DNA of 64,000 nt, from positions 17,194 through 81,193 of the forward strand of contig NZ_CAQI01000028.1 of NCBI RefSeq assembly GCF_001046895.1, given 5' to 3'. This DNA is from Pseudarthrobacter siccitolerans (GTDB taxonomy: Bacteria > Actinomycetota > Actinomycetes > Actinomycetales > Micrococcaceae). The notes below the pieces were generated by a model. That model saw nothing but the letters and a program-made list of their open reading frames with translations, was not told the DNA's origin and ran no database searches. The translations under genes were made by a program, and so were the position numbers. Below, in pieces: positions 25,513 through 33,606 of the stretch (position 1 is its first letter; each line of letters opens with the position of its first letter).

Positions 25513-26868
25513 TCAGGCGAAGGAGTCTTCCTTGGCCTGCCGCTGGGGCAGGGTTTCGCCGGCACCGGAAGCGGCTTCGGGCAGAGCGTGCGTTTCTTCC
25601 GCGGCGTGCGGAACGGCGTGGTTCAGCGGGCGGAAGCCTCCACCGATTTCCCCGAAGGCATATGCGCTCTCGGCGTGCTCGGCCAGGTCCACACCTGCGG
25701 TCTCTGCCTCGCTGCTGACCCGGAAGCCGATGGTCTTGTTGATGGCCCGGCCAATAATCAAGGTACCGAACCCGGAGAGCAGCAACGTGATAACCACGGC
25801 CACGGTCTGGGCAATGAGCTGCTGGACGCCGCCGCCGTAGAACAGCCCGCCGCCCTGGCCCTCCAGCGGGAGGGCGATGAAGCCAAGCGCCAGGGTGCCG
25901 ATGAGTCCGGCACCCAAGTGGACGCCCACTACGTCAAGCGAGTCGTCCAGGCCAAACCGGTACTTGAGGTCCACGAAGACGGCGCAGGCGGCACCGGCAA
26001 CCAGGCCCAAGCCGATAGCGGCCACTGGGCTGATGTTGGCGCAGGAAGGGGTGATGGCAACCAGGCCGGCCACAACACCGGATGCTGCGCCGAGCGAAGT
26101 GGGGTGGCCGTGGCGGATCTTCTCCGTGACCAGCCAGCTGAGCATGGCGGCAGCGGGGGTCACCAGGGTGTTGATCCAGATCAGGCCGGCCTGTTCCGCG
26201 GAAGTGGCCGCGCCGCCGTTGAAGCCGAACCAGCCGAACCAGAGGATGGCGGCGCCCAGCATGATGAAGGGGACGTTGTGCGGGCGGTGGTTCGGATCCT
26301 TGGCGAAACCGTGGCGCTGGCCAACGATCACGGCAAGGACCAGGGCCGCGGTGCCAGAGCTGATTTCCACTACTGCGCCGCCGGCAAAGTCGATCACCTG
26401 GCCAAAAACAGCGGTGACGGCTCCGCCGGCGCTCATCAGCCCGCCGCCCCAGATCATGTAAGCGAGCGGACAGTAGACCACCGTGATCCAGATGGGGACA
26501 AACAGGGCCCAAGCGCCGAATTTGGCGCGGTCAGCGATCGCACCGCTGATCAGGGCCACCGTGATGATCGCGAACGTGGCACTGTAGCCGGCCTTAATCA
26601 GGTCGGGCGAACCCATCAGGTTCTGCAGGCCGAAGTTGGCGAAGGGATTGCCGAAGAGGCCGAGCACGCCGTCGCCGGTGGTCATGGAGTAGCCCCACAG
26701 GACCCAGACCACGCCGACAATGCCGGCGGAGATGAAGCTCATCATGATCATGTTCAGGGCCGCCTTTGCCCGCGTCATGCCGCCGTAGAAGAGGCCGAGC
26801 CCGGGCGTCATCAGCAGTACCATCGCGGCCGAAATCATCAGCCAGACATGTTGGGCAGAAATCTCCAC
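25513..26868 (-). CDS. amt: Ammonium transporter (Amt)
   Basis: A 451-residue protein with eleven hydrophobic segments. Family signatures include GGMTRAKAALNMIMMSF, the Asp/Phe gate region DFAGGAVVEISSG and the paired-His region with HNVPFIMLGAAILWFGWFGFNGG. It imports ammonium through the cell membrane. The GTG at 26868 is chosen for GAAGGG a few bases upstream and because the next residues start the first helix. No glnK or uridylyltransferase gene follows in the window. Confidence 0.9.
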   Translation of the reverse strand: MEISAQHVWLMISAAMVLLMTPGLGLFYGGMTRAKAALNMIMMSFISAGIVGVVWVLWGYSMTTGDGVLGLFGNPFANFGLQNLMGSPDLIKAGYSATFAIITVALISGAIADRAKFGAWALFVPIWITVVYCPLAYMIWGGGLMSAGGAVTAVFGQVIDFAGGAVVEISSGTAALVLAVIVGQRHGFAKDPNHRPHNVPFIMLGAAILWFGWFGFNGGAATSAEQAGLIWINTLVTPAAAMLSWLVTEKIRHGHPTSLGAASGVVAGLVAITPSCANISPVAAIGLGLVAGAACAVFVDLKYRFGLDDSLDVVGVHLGAGLIGTLALGFIALPLEGQGGGLFYGGGVQQLIAQTVAVVITLLLSGFGTLIIGRAINKTIGFRVSSEAETAGVDLAEHAESAYAFGEIGGGFRPLNHAVPHAAEETHALPEAASGAGETLPQRQAKEDSFA

Positions 26869-27216
26869 CTGAAGGTCCCTTCGCAATTGCGCCTCGAAGC
26901 GGGGCGCTCTTGCAGGCCCTCGCATTTCCCCCGCAGTCCATCCTTCGCGGTTCGTGTTTCGGGAAGCGCCCGTGAAAGTTGCGCCCGCGTTACAGAAACG
27001 GCCTTTGTGTGAAGTCGCCGTGTCGGCAATGTTTCAGGTATGTAAACAGGCGCCATCGATGCGGGATGGAGGGGTGCGTGAATGGGCAGGAAAACCGCGA
27101 GGAGCCAGGGTGACCGAAGGGACGGAAGGTGAGATACCGCCGTCGTACCTAAATCCGTGAAGATTTCAGGGCCGTGAACAGAGACTCACCCTCGGGGCGC
27201 AATCTCCGAAGAGGGA
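26869..27216. other. Intergenic stretch upstream of amt
   Basis: About 348 bp between the start of amt and the end of the nitrilase-family gene, both on the minus strand. It should contain the amt promoter and the nitrogen-control site. A lone CCGCCGTCGTAC (27129-27140), one arm of the hairpin family at 10312/20562, is present. No gene was seen. Confidence 0.4.
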
Positions 27217-28011
27217 TCAGAACTGCCGGGCGTTCGCCAGCACGGGGAGCTTGGCGCGGACGTCGTCCACCATTGCGGGATCAATGTCGACGACGGAGAG
27301 TTCCGGCTTGCCGCCCAGCGCCACTATCGCAGAGCCCAGGGGAGTGATGACGGCGCTGTGGCCGATGCCGGTGGGAGCTGTGCCTGCGGGGCCGGCGCCG
27401 ATGGTTTCGGGGTCACCTTGGCCGCAGGCCACCACAAAAGTGGTGCTGTCCAGGGCCCGGGCCCTCACCAGGAGGTCCCACTGTTCCGCCTTGCCCTCCC
27501 CGGCTCCCCAGGAGGCGCAGACGATGTTCACCTGTGCACCCGCACGGGCGTTGGCGATGAACAGGGCAGGAAAGCGGACGTCGTAACAGGTGGCCAGGCC
27601 AAACACTGTGCCGTTGACCTCGAAGGTCACCGGGTCGGTTCCGGCGTCCACGGTCCGGGACTCCTGGAAGCCGAAGGCGTCGAAGAGGTGCACTTTGTCG
27701 TAGGACGTGTCCACGCCCGGGCCGGTGACCAGCAGGGTGTTGCGGACACGGCCGTCCTTCCCCGGGGTGAACATCCCGGCCACGATGGCGATGCCCAGTT
27801 CGCCGGCCAGGGCGCGGACCTTCCCCGCCCAGGGACCGGTGAGCGGTTCCGCGATGCCCTTCAGGGAGTGGCCGAAGGAGCGCATGGCAGCCTCGGGGAA
27901 CACCACCAGATCCGCCCCGGCTGCTTTCGCCTGGGTGGCGTAGTCCCGGATCAGCTCCAGGTTGGCTGCAGGGTCTGCGCTGCTGATGATCTGGGCGATT
28001 GCTAGACGCAA
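27217..28011 (-). CDS. Carbon-nitrogen hydrolase (nitrilase superfamily)
   Basis: A 264-residue protein with the full Glu-Lys-Cys set: Glu in VVFPEAAM, Lys in SYDKVHLFDAF and Cys in LATCYDVRFP. These enzymes hydrolyse amides such as omega-amidase or deaminated-glutathione substrates. It fills the usual length. It lies upstream of amt on the same strand, but the 348-bp gap argues against one operon. Confidence 0.88.
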   Translation of the reverse strand: MRLAIAQIISSADPAANLELIRDYATQAKAAGADLVVFPEAAMRSFGHSLKGIAEPLTGPWAGKVRALAGELGIAIVAGMFTPGKDGRVRNTLLVTGPGVDTSYDKVHLFDAFGFQESRTVDAGTDPVTFEVNGTVFGLATCYDVRFPALFIANARAGAQVNIVCASWGAGEGKAEQWDLLVRARALDSTTFVVACGQGDPETIGAGPAGTAPTGIGHSAVITPLGSAIVALGGKPELSVVDIDPAMVDDVRAKLPVLANARQF

Positions 28012-28089
28012 GGGAAGCTCCGTTCTGTGGGCATGCCGGTACCACTCTGGCGCAACATTACCGCCAGAGGGAAAGGGAACAGATACGGC

Positions 28090-28326
28090 CTACTGCTTGT
28101 AGCCCTCGACTTCGCTGACGGGCCGGGCTTCGGCGTCGTTGGGGTTCTCGCCGGACTCCGCTTTGGCCCGGCGCTGGCGGAGCAGGTCCCAGCACTGGTC
28201 CAGCCGTTCTTCAACCTGCCGGAGCCGGGCCCGGTCCGGTGCCTGGCCGTCGCCGGATCCCCCGCGGAGGGTGTGTTCCTCCTCCACCAGGGCCTGGATG
28301 CGGGCCAAAAGATCTTCGTCGTTCAT
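28090..28326 (-). CDS. DUF2630-family protein
   Basis: A 78-residue protein: DLLARIQALVEEEHTLR, then RLRQVEERLDQCWDLLRQRRA and NPNDAEARPVSEVEGY, which is the DUF2630 pattern (short helical hairpin, actinobacteria). The ATG at 28326 is preceded by GGGGAAG. Function unknown. Confidence 0.75.
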   Translation of the reverse strand: MNDEDLLARIQALVEEEHTLRGGSGDGQAPDRARLRQVEERLDQCWDLLRQRRAKAESGENPNDAEARPVSEVEGYKQ

Positions 28327-28381
28327 GTCTTCCCCTTCCGCAGCAACGTTTCCCTCAGCGTACGCCTGTACCATCAAATCC

Positions 28382-28780
28382 ATGCCCACTGTGCTCGATA
28401 TGGCAGGTCCGATTCTGGAAATGCTCACCTGGTTGTGCCTGCCCGCAGGGCTGGGCCTGCTCTTCTACACGGGCTTCCTGCGCCGCTTTGTACACCCGTG
28501 GGATGTGGCCGAGGCTGTGGTGTATTCGGACACCACCGGCGTGGGTTTCCGCTGGTTCGACCGCAAGTACCAGGTGCACCACGCGCCCATGTCGCCGCAT
28601 GACATCAAGGACATGGCTGTGGGGGATACCCTTCCTATCTACTACCACCCCAAGCGGCCCACGCAGTGGCAGACGGCAGTGCCGGAGGAACCCGCCAGGA
28701 CAGCTGCCGTGCTGGGCCGTTGCCTCACCGCGATTGGTGCCGTTGCGCTGCTCGCAGGTTTTGTCCTGCCCATGTTCTAG
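28382..28780 (+). CDS. Small membrane protein, function unknown
   Basis: A 132-residue protein with a membrane segment near the N-terminus (WLCLPAGLGLLFYTGFL) and another near the C-terminus (LTAIGAVALLAGFVLPMF). A polar domain of about 70 residues lies between. The topology resembles DUF3592-type proteins, but the similarity is not certain. Confidence 0.6.
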   Translation: MPTVLDMAGPILEMLTWLCLPAGLGLLFYTGFLRRFVHPWDVAEAVVYSDTTGVGFRWFDRKYQVHHAPMSPHDIKDMAVGDTLPIYYHPKRPTQWQTAVPEEPARTAAVLGRCLTAIGAVALLAGFVLPMF

Positions 28781-28798
28781 GGGCCTGGGCCGCTGGTG

Positions 28799-29134
28799 CT
28801 ACCCGGCGAGGACCACGCCGATGCCCAGACCACCCAGCGCGACCCCCGCAAAAGCGGTCCACAGCACTGCGGTGATGTCGGCGTCGAGCTTTTCCCTCGA
28901 AAGGCCGCGGGACCTGGCGCTGTAGCGGTGCCGCTGCGTCGCGTAGATGGCCAGCGCGGCGGCTGCCGATATCCCGAACAGCAAAAGGATGGGCAGGCCG
29001 TGCCGGGGGAGCCAGCGCAGGAAGATGGCGCTGACCGTCACCAGTGCCAGTACGGTCCTGCCCCACGCGAGGGTGGTCCGCTCCGGCTGCAGGCCGGGGT
29101 CGCCGTGGCTGCCGGCAGGGCGGGACGCGGCCAT
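28799..29134 (-). CDS. DUF202-domain membrane protein (second of pair)
   Basis: A 111-residue protein with PERTTLAWGRTVLALVTVSA, the DUF202 signature, and three membrane segments. It follows the 134-residue DUF202 protein after 4 bp, an arrangement (YidH/YidG-like pair) that suggests a two-subunit membrane complex of unknown role. Confidence 0.8.
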   Translation of the reverse strand: MAASRPAGSHGDPGLQPERTTLAWGRTVLALVTVSAIFLRWLPRHGLPILLLFGISAAAALAIYATQRHRYSARSRGLSREKLDADITAVLWTAFAGVALGGLGIGVVLAG

Positions 29135-29138
29135 GGGG

Positions 29139-29543
29139 TCAGCGCCAGAGGATAAAGATCAGTACGACGGCGGCGGCCACCGCGCCTGCCCCGGCCAGCA
29201 GCGGCACGATGAGCGGCAGCGGCAGCGGGGCCTTGTTGCGCATGCTGCGCTCCACGCGCAGCCACCGCACGGCAGAGCCTGCGCTGAGCAGCATCCCCAG
29301 CAGGAGCAGGACCACCGCGAGGCCCTTCCGGACGGGCTCCAGGAAAAGATCGGCCGTGAACGCCTCGATGGCGATGCCGCCGGCCAGCAGCGCAAGCGAC
29401 GTCCGGATCCACGCAAGGAAAGTACGCTCGTTGGCAAGGGTGAACCGCGGGTCCGGTTCCACGCCCCCGGGAAGCAGCCGCTCAGCGATTCTCCCGCGCG
29501 ACGGCGGCTTCCCGGCATTGGCAGGCTGGTCGCTGTTGGTCAC
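29139..29543 (-). CDS. YidH-like DUF202 membrane protein (first of pair)
   Basis: A 134-residue protein with the signature RFTLANERTFLAWIRTSLALLAGGIA and three hydrophobic segments. A polar N-terminus of about 30 residues precedes the domain. It is co-transcribed with the second DUF202 gene. Function is unknown for the family. Confidence 0.85.
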   Translation of the reverse strand: MTNSDQPANAGKPPSRGRIAERLLPGGVEPDPRFTLANERTFLAWIRTSLALLAGGIAIEAFTADLFLEPVRKGLAVVLLLLGMLLSAGSAVRWLRVERSMRNKAPLPLPLIVPLLAGAGAVAAAVVLIFILWR

Positions 29544-29586
29544 GGTGCCAGTCTAGCCACCGGCCCGTGGCCTCTGCGCTCACAGC

Positions 29587-30801
29587 CTAGGCTGTGCGCA
29601 GCAGCACAGCCTTCGACGCCAGGTGGCCGCCGATGGGCAGCGCAGCCGTGGCCGCGGGCGAAGGCGCGTTCAGGACGTGGATCATCCGGGGCGTCTCGGC
29701 CAGGAGGAAATCGTGGATGAGCGTGCCGTCGCGGCGGACCGCCTGCGCCCGGATGCCCGCCTCATACGGCAGGAGGTCCTCCTTGGCCAGGCCGGGCGCG
29801 TATTTCCGGCATTCCTGCAGGTAGCTGCCCTTGAACAAGGAGTTCCGGACTTCGCGGACAGCGGTACGGGCATGCTCCCGGGCCACATGCCAGAGGCCCG
29901 GGAACCTCAGGTACCGGCCCACATCCTGGAGGTCCACCGAGAACTTGGGGTATCCCTCCCGGGACAGGCCCAGCACGGCGTTCGGTCCCACTGTGATGGT
30001 GCCGGCCACGGTGGGGGTGAGGTGGACGCCCAGGAAGGGCAGGGCGGGATCCGGGACCGGGTAGATCAGGTGCCGGACATAGCTGGATTTATCTGGCGGT
30101 AGCTCAAAGTACTCGCCGCGGAAGGGGATGATCTGCACGTCGATGTCCACGCCCGCGAGCTCCGCCAGCCGGTCCGACTGCAGCCCGGCGCAGGCCACAA
30201 GTTTGCCGCAGCTGTAGCGGTTATCGGAGGTGCCAACCTTAACCCTGTCCGCGTGCTCGCTGATGGCGGTGACCCTTGCCCCGGTAATGACCTGTCCGCC
30301 TGCGGCGGTGATGAGCGCAGCCAGCTTCCGGGCCACTGCCCTGTAATCAACAATGCCCGTGCTCGGAATGAAGAGGCCCGCAAACCCGGAGACGTTGGGC
30401 TCCCGCCGCCGCAGCTCAGGCTGGTCAAGCCGCTCGCACTCCAGGCCGTGGATGCCGGCCCGCGCTTCCAGCTGGTCCAGCCGTTCCTGCTCCAGGGCAG
30501 TGGTGGCGACGAGCAGCTTGCCCGGTTCCTGGAACGGAATGCCGTGCTCCCGGCAGAACTCCTTTGTCTGTTGTGCGCCGGCCTTGCTGAAGCGGGCTTT
30601 GAGGCTGTCCGGGGCGTAGTAGATGCCGGAGTGGATTACCCCGCTGTTGTGGCCGGTCTGGTGCGCGGCGAGTGTATCCGCCGCCTCCAGCAGGATCAGT
30701 GACGCCCCGGGCTCCTTGCACAGCAACTGGTAGGCGGTGGCCAGCCCCACTATGCCGCCGCCGATAATGCAGTAGTCCGCATGCTCCACAAGTCCGCCCA
30801 T
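29587..30801 (-). CDS. lhgO: L-2-hydroxyglutarate oxidase
   Basis: A 404-residue FAD enzyme. The dinucleotide motif is DYCIIGGGIVGLATAYQL, and HNSGVIHSGIYYAPDSLKARF and PFRGEYFEL are typical of LhgO. It oxidises L-2-hydroxyglutarate to 2-oxoglutarate and passes electrons to the respiratory chain. The ATG at 30801 is preceded by GGAGA; the longer frame to 30912 runs into the shared promoter region with the divergent monooxygenase remnant. Confidence 0.88.
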   Translation of the reverse strand: MGGLVEHADYCIIGGGIVGLATAYQLLCKEPGASLILLEAADTLAAHQTGHNSGVIHSGIYYAPDSLKARFSKAGAQQTKEFCREHGIPFQEPGKLLVATTALEQERLDQLEARAGIHGLECERLDQPELRRREPNVSGFAGLFIPSTGIVDYRAVARKLAALITAAGGQVITGARVTAISEHADRVKVGTSDNRYSCGKLVACAGLQSDRLAELAGVDIDVQIIPFRGEYFELPPDKSSYVRHLIYPVPDPALPFLGVHLTPTVAGTITVGPNAVLGLSREGYPKFSVDLQDVGRYLRFPGLWHVAREHARTAVREVRNSLFKGSYLQECRKYAPGLAKEDLLPYEAGIRAQAVRRDGTLIHDFLLAETPRMIHVLNAPSPAATAALPIGGHLASKAVLLRTA

Positions 30802-30987
30802 CTGCTTACGTTCTCCGGCCGCGAAGGGGGCCGGCAGTTCCTGCAATTCTGGCAACACCATCCGCGCCCCGGCCAGCGTAAGCGGTACTCGATTATTCCG
30901 GACCTGCCGCACCGCGTGGCGCTCAGCGGAACCGGCGGCAGAAGAGCTGCAGGGAATTCCCTGCGCCCCACGCCGGTTACGGGAGTC

Positions 30988-31251
30988 ATGGAGCGCATCG
31001 GATTCCTTTCATTCGGCCACTGGGGCCCTGGCCAGGGTTCACAGACCCGGACGGCCGCGGACGCCCTCCTCCAGGCCATCGACCTTGCTGTCGCCGCGGA
31101 AGAGCTGGGAGTGGACGGAGCGTTTTTCCGGGTCCACCACTTCGCCCGCCAGCAGGCATCGCCGTTCCCGCTCCTGTCCGCCATCGGCGCCCGCACCAGC
31201 CGGATCGAAATCGGCACCGGCGTGATTGACATGCGGTACGAAAACCCATAG
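30988..31251 (+). pseudogene. Truncated LLM-class flavin-dependent monooxygenase, interrupted by the prophage
   Basis: The first 87 codons of a luciferase-like monooxygenase: MERIGFLSFGHW, then a helix with AAEELGVDGAFFRVHHF, the strand SRIEIGTGVIDMRYENP, and a stop. Full members have about 330-350 residues, and the sequence should continue past ENP into the next helix. The break coincides with the change to densely packed minus-strand phage genes, so this is the left attachment junction. The 3' part of the gene should lie beyond the far prophage end, outside the window. Confidence 0.85.
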
Positions 31252-31260
31252 CTTCATTTT
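31225..31260. other. Prophage left junction (attL region)
   Basis: Monooxygenase coding sequence ends near GAAAACCCATAG (about 31240-31251), and phage sequence follows. The exact crossover cannot be placed without the right end or the empty site. A protein-coding target rather than a tRNA gene fits a large serine integrase. Confidence 0.6.
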
Positions 31261-31291
31261 GAGCGTGTCGCGGCCCGCTCCAGGGCACGAA

Positions 31292-31322
31292 AAAGCCCCC
31301 CAGCGAGTCGCTGAGGGGCTTT
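31292..31322 (-). terminator. Terminator at the left prophage end
   Basis: AAAGCCCC/GGGGCTTT stem with an inner CAGCGA/TCGCTG stem. On the minus strand it is followed by a T-run (GGCTTTTTCG). It stops leftward phage transcription before the host gene. Confidence 0.85.
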
Positions 31323-31325
31323 CGT

Positions 31326-31538
31326 TTATGAGTCGCCCAGGAGGGCAGTATGGGCGGCCAGCTTCGCGGCCAGGGCGTCCAGGGAGTCGGCGCGGAAGAC
31401 GATCTCCGCGACGTGCTGGACTTCCCGCGTGGGAGGCGCCGGAGGCTGAGGGCGCCGGTCATAGGGCGCCGAGGCGTCGCTGAAGACGACCTCCTCGACG
31501 ACGAGCCGGGCCGTGAAGTGATTCTTCCGGGCGGCCAT
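31326..31538 (-). CDS. Phage hypothetical protein (70 aa)
   Basis: A 70-residue protein, last gene of the leftward early block. It begins MAARKNHFTARLVVEEVVF and ends in an Ala-rich helix DSLDALAAKLAAHTALL; the middle is Pro-rich. It overlaps the stop of the gene before it (TAATG). No family recognised. Confidence 0.65.
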   Translation of the reverse strand: MAARKNHFTARLVVEEVVFSDASAPYDRRPQPPAPPTREVQHVAEIVFRADSLDALAAKLAAHTALLGDS

Positions 31539-31822
31539 TACGCCTCCTTCCGGACGTCGCCGACGAGGGCGTGAAAGCCCAGGCCGACGTTTACGGCGTT
31601 CGCCGCCGTCGTCGCGACCTGGGCGACCTGGGCGAGGGGCTCGCTCGTCGTGATCCTGGCGGAGCGGCGGGCGACTAGCTGGGAGCCGAAGAGGCGCGGC
31701 CCCCGGATCTCGACGACGACGTGAGCGGGGACGTCGAGATCGAGCTTCACGCGGTAGAAGAGCTTTCCGGGGAGCTCCGGCGCTCCAGCGGCGACGAGGT
31801 CCTTATACGAGATAGCGGCCAT
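31538..31822 (-). CDS. Phage hypothetical protein (94 aa)
   Basis: A 94-residue protein starting MAAISYKDLVAAGAPELPGK, with an alternating hydrophobic beta-rich middle (LFYRVKLDLDVPAHVVVEI). GAAAGGA precedes the ATG at 31822. A repeated leader element (31855-31883) and a terminator lie just upstream, so it begins its own transcription unit. No family recognised. Confidence 0.7.
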   Translation of the reverse strand: MAAISYKDLVAAGAPELPGKLFYRVKLDLDVPAHVVVEIRGPRLFGSQLVARRSARITTSEPLAQVAQVATTAANAVNVGLGFHALVGDVRKEA

Positions 31823-31854
31823 TGTGGCGATCCTTTCGGTTAGTGGTGACGGAG

Positions 31855-31883
31855 GAGAGGGCCAGCGGCGCGCGTCCTGCTCA
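31855..31883 (-). promoter_or_regulatory. Phage leader element, copy 1
   Basis: On the minus strand TGAGCA-N14-GGCCCTCTC, ahead of the gene starting at 31822. It is one of five well-conserved copies (others at 42002, 45338, 46767, 48290) plus a degenerate one at 39484. It is probably a promoter or upstream activator site. Confidence 0.6.
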
Positions 31884-31887
31884 GGGC

Positions 31888-31916
31888 AAAAGAAAAGCCC
31901 CTCCAGGAGGAGGGGC
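31888..31916 (-). terminator. Terminator after the DnaJ-Zn-finger-like gene
   Basis: GCCCCTCC/GGAGGGGC stem, loop AGGA, then TTTTCTTTT on the minus strand. Strong intrinsic terminator, 10 bp past the stop at 31927. Confidence 0.9.
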
Positions 31917-31926
31917 GGGGCCGGAG

Positions 31927-32670
31927 CTAGTCGGCCAGGCGGCGGGCCTTCGTCGGCCGCTTGAAGAAGCCGAAGCTCTCGTCGTCCTGGCTCTTCTCGA
32001 CCGTGGCCGTGAAGGCGACGCGATCGCCGCGCTCCAGGACGCCGTCCAGGCCGCGAGGGACGGAGCCCCAGACCTTGAAGCCGTCGACCTCGACGAGCAT
32101 CTTCAGCGTCGCGTTTCCGTAGCCGAAGGGGCTCTCCTGCCACTTCGTCGAGACGATCGAGCCCTGGATCTCGTAGCGGCCTTCCTGGACCGGGCGCTTC
32201 GCGGCTTCGCGGGCCTCCAGGCGCTCGATCGCCGGGACGACGGCCGCAAGCTGGCCTTCCGTCAGGAAGCCGACGCCGTTCTCGATCCGGTCCAGGAGCT
32301 CCGCCAGGAAGGCGTCCTTCGGGGCGTAAGCCTTCAGGACGGCGATCGTCGCGGCGTGCTCCTCGCGGAAGGCTTCGCGGGCGGCGTCCGCCTCCTGGCG
32401 GGCCAGGACGAGCTCCGCCTGGCGCTTCGCTTCGCGGCGGGCCGTCGCGCGGCGGGAGGAGACGAGGAAGGAGTATTCTCCGGAGCCGCCGCACTGGAAG
32501 CAGAAGCGGTCAATATCGTTGCCGCGCTGGACCGTGACGCGGCCCCAGTCGATCACGCCGCGACCGGAGCACTTGCCGCAAGTCTCGACGATCCGGTCGG
32601 AGCCCTTACGGCCAGGGAAGGGCTCGACGTAGAAGTCGGCGGCGGCGGGGGCTTCGAGCGTTGCGGTCAT
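31927..32670 (-). CDS. Phage protein with two CxxCxGxG zinc motifs
   Basis: A 247-residue protein. Residues about 30-70 hold CGKCSGRG and CFQCGGSG, the paired motif of DnaJ-type zinc fingers. A charged coiled coil follows (about 70-160). The C-terminal part (about 165-247) is beta-rich and OB-like (GRYEIQGSIVSTKWQES, GDRVAFTATVEKS). The start at 32670 follows GAAGGAG. It is driven by the promoter/operator at 32699. It could be a nucleic-acid-binding or chaperone-adaptor protein; no function is known to me. Confidence 0.75.
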   Translation of the reverse strand: MTATLEAPAAADFYVEPFPGRKGSDRIVETCGKCSGRGVIDWGRVTVQRGNDIDRFCFQCGGSGEYSFLVSSRRATARREAKRQAELVLARQEADAAREAFREEHAATIAVLKAYAPKDAFLAELLDRIENGVGFLTEGQLAAVVPAIERLEAREAAKRPVQEGRYEIQGSIVSTKWQESPFGYGNATLKMLVEVDGFKVWGSVPRGLDGVLERGDRVAFTATVEKSQDDESFGFFKRPTKARRLAD

Positions 32671-32698
32671 TTTGAACTCCTTCGGTAGTGGCTGGCTT

Positions 32699-32740
32699 GT
32701 GTAAACAGTGTAAGTCACGAAAGACGACTTACGCAAGTCG
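32699..32740 (-). promoter_or_regulatory. Phage promoter with operator, copy 1
   Basis: On the minus strand: CGACTTGCGTAAGTCG palindrome with GCGTAAG (32728-32734), 13 bp, CTTACACT (32707-32714, -10-like TACACT), directly followed by the operator-like GTTTACAC (32699-32706). It drives the gene starting at 32670. Confidence 0.75.
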
Positions 32741-32750
32741 AGACACGAAG

Positions 32751-32776
32751 AAGCCCCCAGCTTGTGCCGGGGGCTT
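32751..32776 (-). terminator. Terminator after the 28-residue gene
   Basis: AAGCCCCC/GGGGGCTT stem with a 10-nt loop; the minus-strand tail CTTCTTCG is only weakly T-rich. Confidence 0.7.
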
Positions 32777-32781
32777 CGGGA

Positions 32782-32868
32782 TCAGCGGCGGCGCCAGGGT
32801 TGGGCGACGACCTGGCGCCAGGACTCGACGCCGGTAAAGACGACGAGGGCGAGGAGGAGAGCGGTCAC
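32782..32868 (-). CDS. Phage mini-protein (28 aa), hydrophobic
   Basis: GTG start behind AAGGAG with six bases spacing, giving a 28-residue peptide: a hydrophobic stretch (LLLALVVFTGV) and a basic end (PWRRR). It may be a tiny membrane peptide. It sits 69 bp after the SprT-like gene and before a terminator. Confidence 0.55.
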   Translation of the reverse strand: MTALLLALVVFTGVESWRQVVAQPWRRR

Positions 32869-32937
32869 GGAGGGCTCCTTTCGAGGGCCGGAGGAGGGAA
32901 GCGAGGCGCCCAGGGCGGACGCCTCGCGGAGGGCGCC

Positions 32938-33528
32938 TTACGCTTCGACCATGCGCTCCTCGTGGCAAGGGCAGATAGGGGCGCCGAACTCTTCGAGCCA
33001 CTGGCGCGTCATGCGGGCCTTGTAGCCGGAGCCCTCCGCGCACTCGACTTTCATCATGCGGGTCGTCTGCTTCTTCGGGCCGTCGGCGCCCTGGGCGTTC
33101 GCGAGGGCGGCGTGAGGGTACTCGCCGAGCTCCTCGACGATCTCTTCGAGCTTCGCCTTCAGGTCGTCGCCCGCGACCGTCGCCGTCATTTTGCCCTCCA
33201 GGCCGAGAGCCTTCGCGATCTTCGCGAAGCGGCCCTTGTGGCCGCTCTGGCAGTCGTCGACCGCGTGGACGAGCTCGTGAGTCAGGACGTCCAGGACGCG
33301 GACGGCGTCGTCCAGGACTGGCGAGATAAACAGCTGGGCGACCTTGTCAGCGGAAGCGCCGGTCGCCCAGCACTGGCCGATCACGGAGTTTTTGCGGCCG
33401 TTGCCGCCAGGCCAGCCGACGGAGACGCGGACGGTCGGGACCTTCTCGCCGAGCTCCTCGAAGAGCGGCGTCAGGGCGGCGACAGCGGCGACGAGCCATT
33501 CTTCGCGGGTCTGGAACTTTGCGGTCAT
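32938..33528 (-). CDS. SprT-like metalloprotease-fold protein
   Basis: A 196-residue protein with the zinc motif HELVHAVDD at about residues 84-92, and GHKGRFAKIAKALGL just after, which is the pattern of SprT-like proteins. The C-terminal part has VECAEGSGYKARM and CPCHEE, a possible zinc ribbon as in SprT/Spartan relatives. In cells such proteins act on DNA-protein crosslinks; a role in phage replication is inference. Promoter and operator are at 33566. Confidence 0.8.
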   Translation of the reverse strand: MTAKFQTREEWLVAAVAALTPLFEELGEKVPTVRVSVGWPGGNGRKNSVIGQCWATGASADKVAQLFISPVLDDAVRVLDVLTHELVHAVDDCQSGHKGRFAKIAKALGLEGKMTATVAGDDLKAKLEEIVEELGEYPHAALANAQGADGPKKQTTRMMKVECAEGSGYKARMTRQWLEEFGAPICPCHEERMVEA

Positions 33529-33565
33529 TGTGACTCCTTCAGGTCTGGGGCGGTGTGCCTTGCTT

Positions 33566-33606
33566 GTGTAAACAGTCTAAGCCACGAAAGACGACTTACG
33601 CAAGTC
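33566..33606 (-). promoter_or_regulatory. Phage promoter with operator, copy 2
   Basis: Minus strand: CGACTTGCGTAAGTCG palindrome, GCGTAAG (33595-33601), 13 bp, CTTAGACT (33574-33581), then GTTTACAC (33566-33573). It drives the SprT-like gene. The TAG stop of the upstream HTH gene is part of the -10 region. Confidence 0.75.
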
